Assembly: GCA_039111635.1 (NCBI GenBank) | Contig: JBCAQO010000008.1 | Location: forward strand, 2,418,001 to 2,482,000 | DNA: 64,000 nt | Direction of reading: 5' to 3' | From: Heterobasidion occidentale | Taxonomy: Eukaryota; Basidiomycota; Agaricomycetes; Russulales; Bondarzewiaceae | Shown here: positions 61,617-64,000 of the stretch, one piece after another | Numbering within the stretch: the stretch's first letter is position 1 | Layout: each line of letters starts with the position of its first letter | Notes under the pieces: model-generated | What the model saw: only the letters and a program-made list of their open reading frames with translations | Database searches by the model: none | What the model was told of the DNA's origin: nothing | Position numbers and translations under genes: made by a program

Positions 61617-62396
61617 CCGCCCCCGCGACGGACCGCGGTCGGGGCGGGGCGGGGCGGCGTGTCGTGTCGTGTCGTGTCTTATCGTGTCGTGTCGGGGCGG
61701 GCGTCGTGCTAGGCAGCGTGTGCCTTTTGCTAGCTGTTTCAGTCCTGCCAGCCGTTTCAGCCGTTTCAGCCGTCGCGCGCTCGCGCACTTTTTTCGATCA
61801 TCGACGTCGGTCGTGATCGGCAGCCGCTGGCCGAGGCCTGAGTCGAGGTGCGACGGGGTCAGGACGTGGAAACGTCGCGGCTCGACGTTTGCCGCGCGAG
61901 CACACATGTACCACACTGTACTGAATATACACTAAGTAACGCCGCAGGCCCGAGCCGTGCATCGAAGTACTAGCACTGATAGATGACCGCCCGAGCGCTG
62001 CGGCGGATCATGCGAAACACGCCTGCGCTAGTCTCCGTTGCGGACCCTACGCAGAAGATAGTCGTTCTTCGTACAGGCGCTTGCACGGGACTCGTGCAGG
62101 GCGCGGTCGCTACACCGCATGCCGATCCATCCCCGCAGAGCAGAAAGAGCCTGCCGCAGCCCTCGCTGGCGTGTTTACGTGGATTCGCGCGTCGAGTGGG
62201 TCGCGTTCAGTCATTTGCGTACACATACAGCCGCAGCGCGCGGGGCACAGTACTAATCAATACATGGTCGTGGTCATAAGTAGCGCGCTATGCCGAGGCA
62301 GACGCAATCCCGTCAGTCGTGGTTTGTATGTGCAAGTACGGTAAGTATAGGACAGCACTGCACGGGACGCGACGCGGTCGCGGTCGCGGCTGCGGC
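61617..62396. other. intergenic between convergent TFIIIC and sedolisin genes
   Basis: About 780 bp of 3' flanks. Contains the GC/GTGTC repeat noted separately. No gene supported. Confidence 0.5.
61636..61697. repeat. GGGGC runs and GTGTC pentamer repeats
   Basis: Three GGGGC units in a row are followed by tandem GTGTC pentamers and another GGGGC, 20-80 bp after the TFIIIC stop codon. The G runs could form a quadruplex on the plus strand or transcript. Confidence 0.65.
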
Positions 62397-64000
62397 TTAG
62401 CCGACGATGGCCTGGAGCTTGCCGAAGTCGGGCGTGCCGAGTCCCGTGACCTAGAACGAGTCCGGAAGCGCGTCAGTCACGGCTGCAATTTCCGAGGTTT
62501 ATGCGCGCGCGCGCGCACTCTCCGTTGCCGCGTCCGCCTTTCCCATCTCTCGCGTGGAGCGCAGAGGGCAGAGTGCGAAGCGACAGTGACGGTCCGCAGG
62601 CGACGAAGCCCGCGACGGAGCGCGCGCGCACGTATATGCGAATGTATGTGAGAGAGGACACGCACTGGGTCCCATCCGCTCACGGCCGTGAACCCGCTCG
62701 TGCTGCAGCCGGGGTTCGAGCCGGACGTGATGTCGTTCAGGCCGGCGGCGCCGGTCGAGTAGAGCAGCGGGTTGAGGAAGCCGAGCGGGGACTTGCCCGC
62801 GGCGATGAGGAAGTCGTTGAGCAGCGAGATTACGCCCGCGACGGTCTGCGAGGAGGGGAGGGGGCGGGAGGTTTAGCGTTGCGCGCGCGCGTGCGTGGAG
62901 AGAGGGAATGGAAGGGGAGCGGAGGAGAGGGCGCTTACGGGCGCGGAGCAGGAGGTGCCGGCGACGGCGGTGGTGCTCCCGTCGACGACGATCTGGAAGT
63001 TTTCCGCCTGGGCTGCGATGTCAGGGAAGCCGCGGCCGCTGGCGCTATAGACCCCAATATCACCATCATCAGCATTCATCTACACGCATAATTCCGCGCG
63101 CGCGAGGCACGGCGGCGAGAGGGCGCACGCACTTGTAGAGGCCCGAATACTTGGTGCCGATGCTGGTGATGAAGCTGGAGACGGCGGCGCTCTGGTAGCT
63201 CGGGCGCGCGAAGTAGTTGGAGAAGCCGCCGCTCGAGAGGCTCGCCGCGACCTCGGGGTTGACGCTGGTCGTCCCGCCGACGGCGGTCACGTACGGGCCT
63301 GCCGGGGCTGTCAGAGATCGCGCGAGTCGCGGCGGGAAGATCGGTGCAACTCACAGGTGGCGGGGAAGTTGGGGATGAACTTGCGCGTGTTTGTGCCGTC
63401 GTTGGTGCGGCAGCTGCCGCCGCCGACGCCCGAGTCGCCGCTGCTGAAGAGGACGGTGACGCCGCGCGCGCCGAGCTGCGCGAAGAGCGTGCAGACGCTC
63501 TGCGCGTAGTCGGATGGGACGGTCTGCTCGTCGTCGCCGTAGGAGGTGGTGATCGTCTGCGGGATCGAGCTCTGGGCGAGGATGTAGTCGAGCCAGTCGA
63601 GGTAGGGCTCGTTCGTGTTCGTCGGGGTGTTGCCGTCCGCCTTGAACGGCGGGGAGCCGCCGGTCGAGTAGTAGATGTTGGGCGTCGGGTAGGAGATGCT
63701 CTCGGTGTATTGGATGTCGAGGTTCGCCTGCAAAACGCGTTATGAACAAAGCGCGCGCAACGTAGTGTGGGCTGCGTACCTCCGTGCCTGGGTCGGTCTG
63801 GTCGTTCCCGCCGCTGTTGACCTGCACGACGGTGAAGTCCGCGCTGGCGGCGTCGGAGCGGAAGCGGTTGAGGAAGGTCTTCAGGTCGGAGTGGACGGCG
63901 TACTCGTCGAGGTAGCCCGCGACGCCGAGCTTGTTCGTGGCGGTCGCCTTGGGGGTGTACGCGGTGGTGTTGTAGAGCGCGCGGAGGCACGCGGGGGTGA
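62397..64000 (-). CDS. sedolisin-family (S53) secreted serine-carboxyl peptidase, truncated by window edge
   Basis: Acid peptidase of the tripeptidyl-peptidase/grifolisin type. The N-terminal prodomain lies beyond 64000. The visible part starts [40 protein letters not shown], then [14 protein letters not shown]: the spliced Glu and the Asp four residues later (E-A-N-L-D) match the catalytic Glu and Asp. [10 protein letters not shown] carries the oxyanion Asp. After introns come [45 protein letters not shown] and [20 protein letters not shown] with the catalytic Ser in GTSCSAP, then [20 protein letters not shown] and the calcium-site end [22 protein letters not shown] and TAA at 62397-62399. 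Frame is intact in the visible part. Confidence 0.92.

Overview
This is a nuclear chromosome segment from a filamentous basidiomycete, most likely an agaricomycete (mushroom or wood-decay fungus). The evidence is genes split by many short introns (about 50-65 bp, GT...AG, with CTRAY-like branch sites), a class I hydrophobin, agaricomycete-type A1 aspartic proteases, a sedolisin, a MYND-finger protein, and intact heterochromatin (HP1) and exon-junction (Y14) genes. An order-level placement (for example Polyporales) would be a guess. There are no bacterial features, CRISPR arrays, rRNA genes or recognisable transposons, and I found no convincing tRNA gene.

Layout. 1-1.4 kb: 3' part of a WDR5/Swd3 gene. 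2.7-8.9 kb: a tail-to-tail inverted duplication of a secreted aspartic protease gene, with a lineage-specific gene in the spacer. 10.8-14.6 kb: a TMEM170-like membrane protein and a disordered protein. 15.6-16.6 kb: a secreted Ala/Ser/Lys-rich protein. 17.4-22.2 kb: a divergent pair, HGH1 (eEF2 chaperone) and SPT20 (SAGA). 23.7-28 kb: a GATA factor and a conserved orphan. 30.4-33.6 kb: a divergent pair, DED1 and SEC72. 34.1-34.5 kb: a hydrophobin. 35.3-41.4 kb: APP1-type phosphatidate phosphatase and a membrane coiled-coil protein. 42-46.3 kb: TPT1 (tRNA 2'-phosphotransferase) and two nuclear-looking orphans. 46.6-49.6 kb: a membrane protein with an octapeptide repeat. 51.1-53.2 kb: HP1 and Y14/RBM8A. 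54.3-57.3 kb: a MYND protein and RRP4 (exosome cap). 57.3-61.6 kb: an acidic-tailed orphan and the zinc-finger subunit of TFIIIC. 62.4-64 kb: a sedolisin truncated by the window edge.

Most genes are housekeeping: chromatin and transcription (Swd3, SPT20, GATA, HP1, TFIIIC), RNA (Ded1, Y14, Rrp4, Tpt1) and translation or secretion (Hgh1, Sec72). They are interspersed with secreted or surface genes typical of a saprotroph (two aspartic proteases, sedolisin, hydrophobin, Ala-rich secreted protein). No gene cluster acting in one pathway is evident, and several divergent pairs share short promoters.

Caution on sequence quality: at least eight genes, including the essential DED1, show single-base frame breaks, mostly at G/C homopolymers. 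These look like consensus errors from uncorrected long reads. Several models, especially in the very GC-rich 26-28 kb and 34-45 kb stretches, are therefore given as spans with internal breaks. I did not find a clear novel system. The most interesting leads are the inverted protease pair, the cysteine-free Ala/Lys secreted protein, the VVPQW-repeat membrane protein and several conserved orphans.
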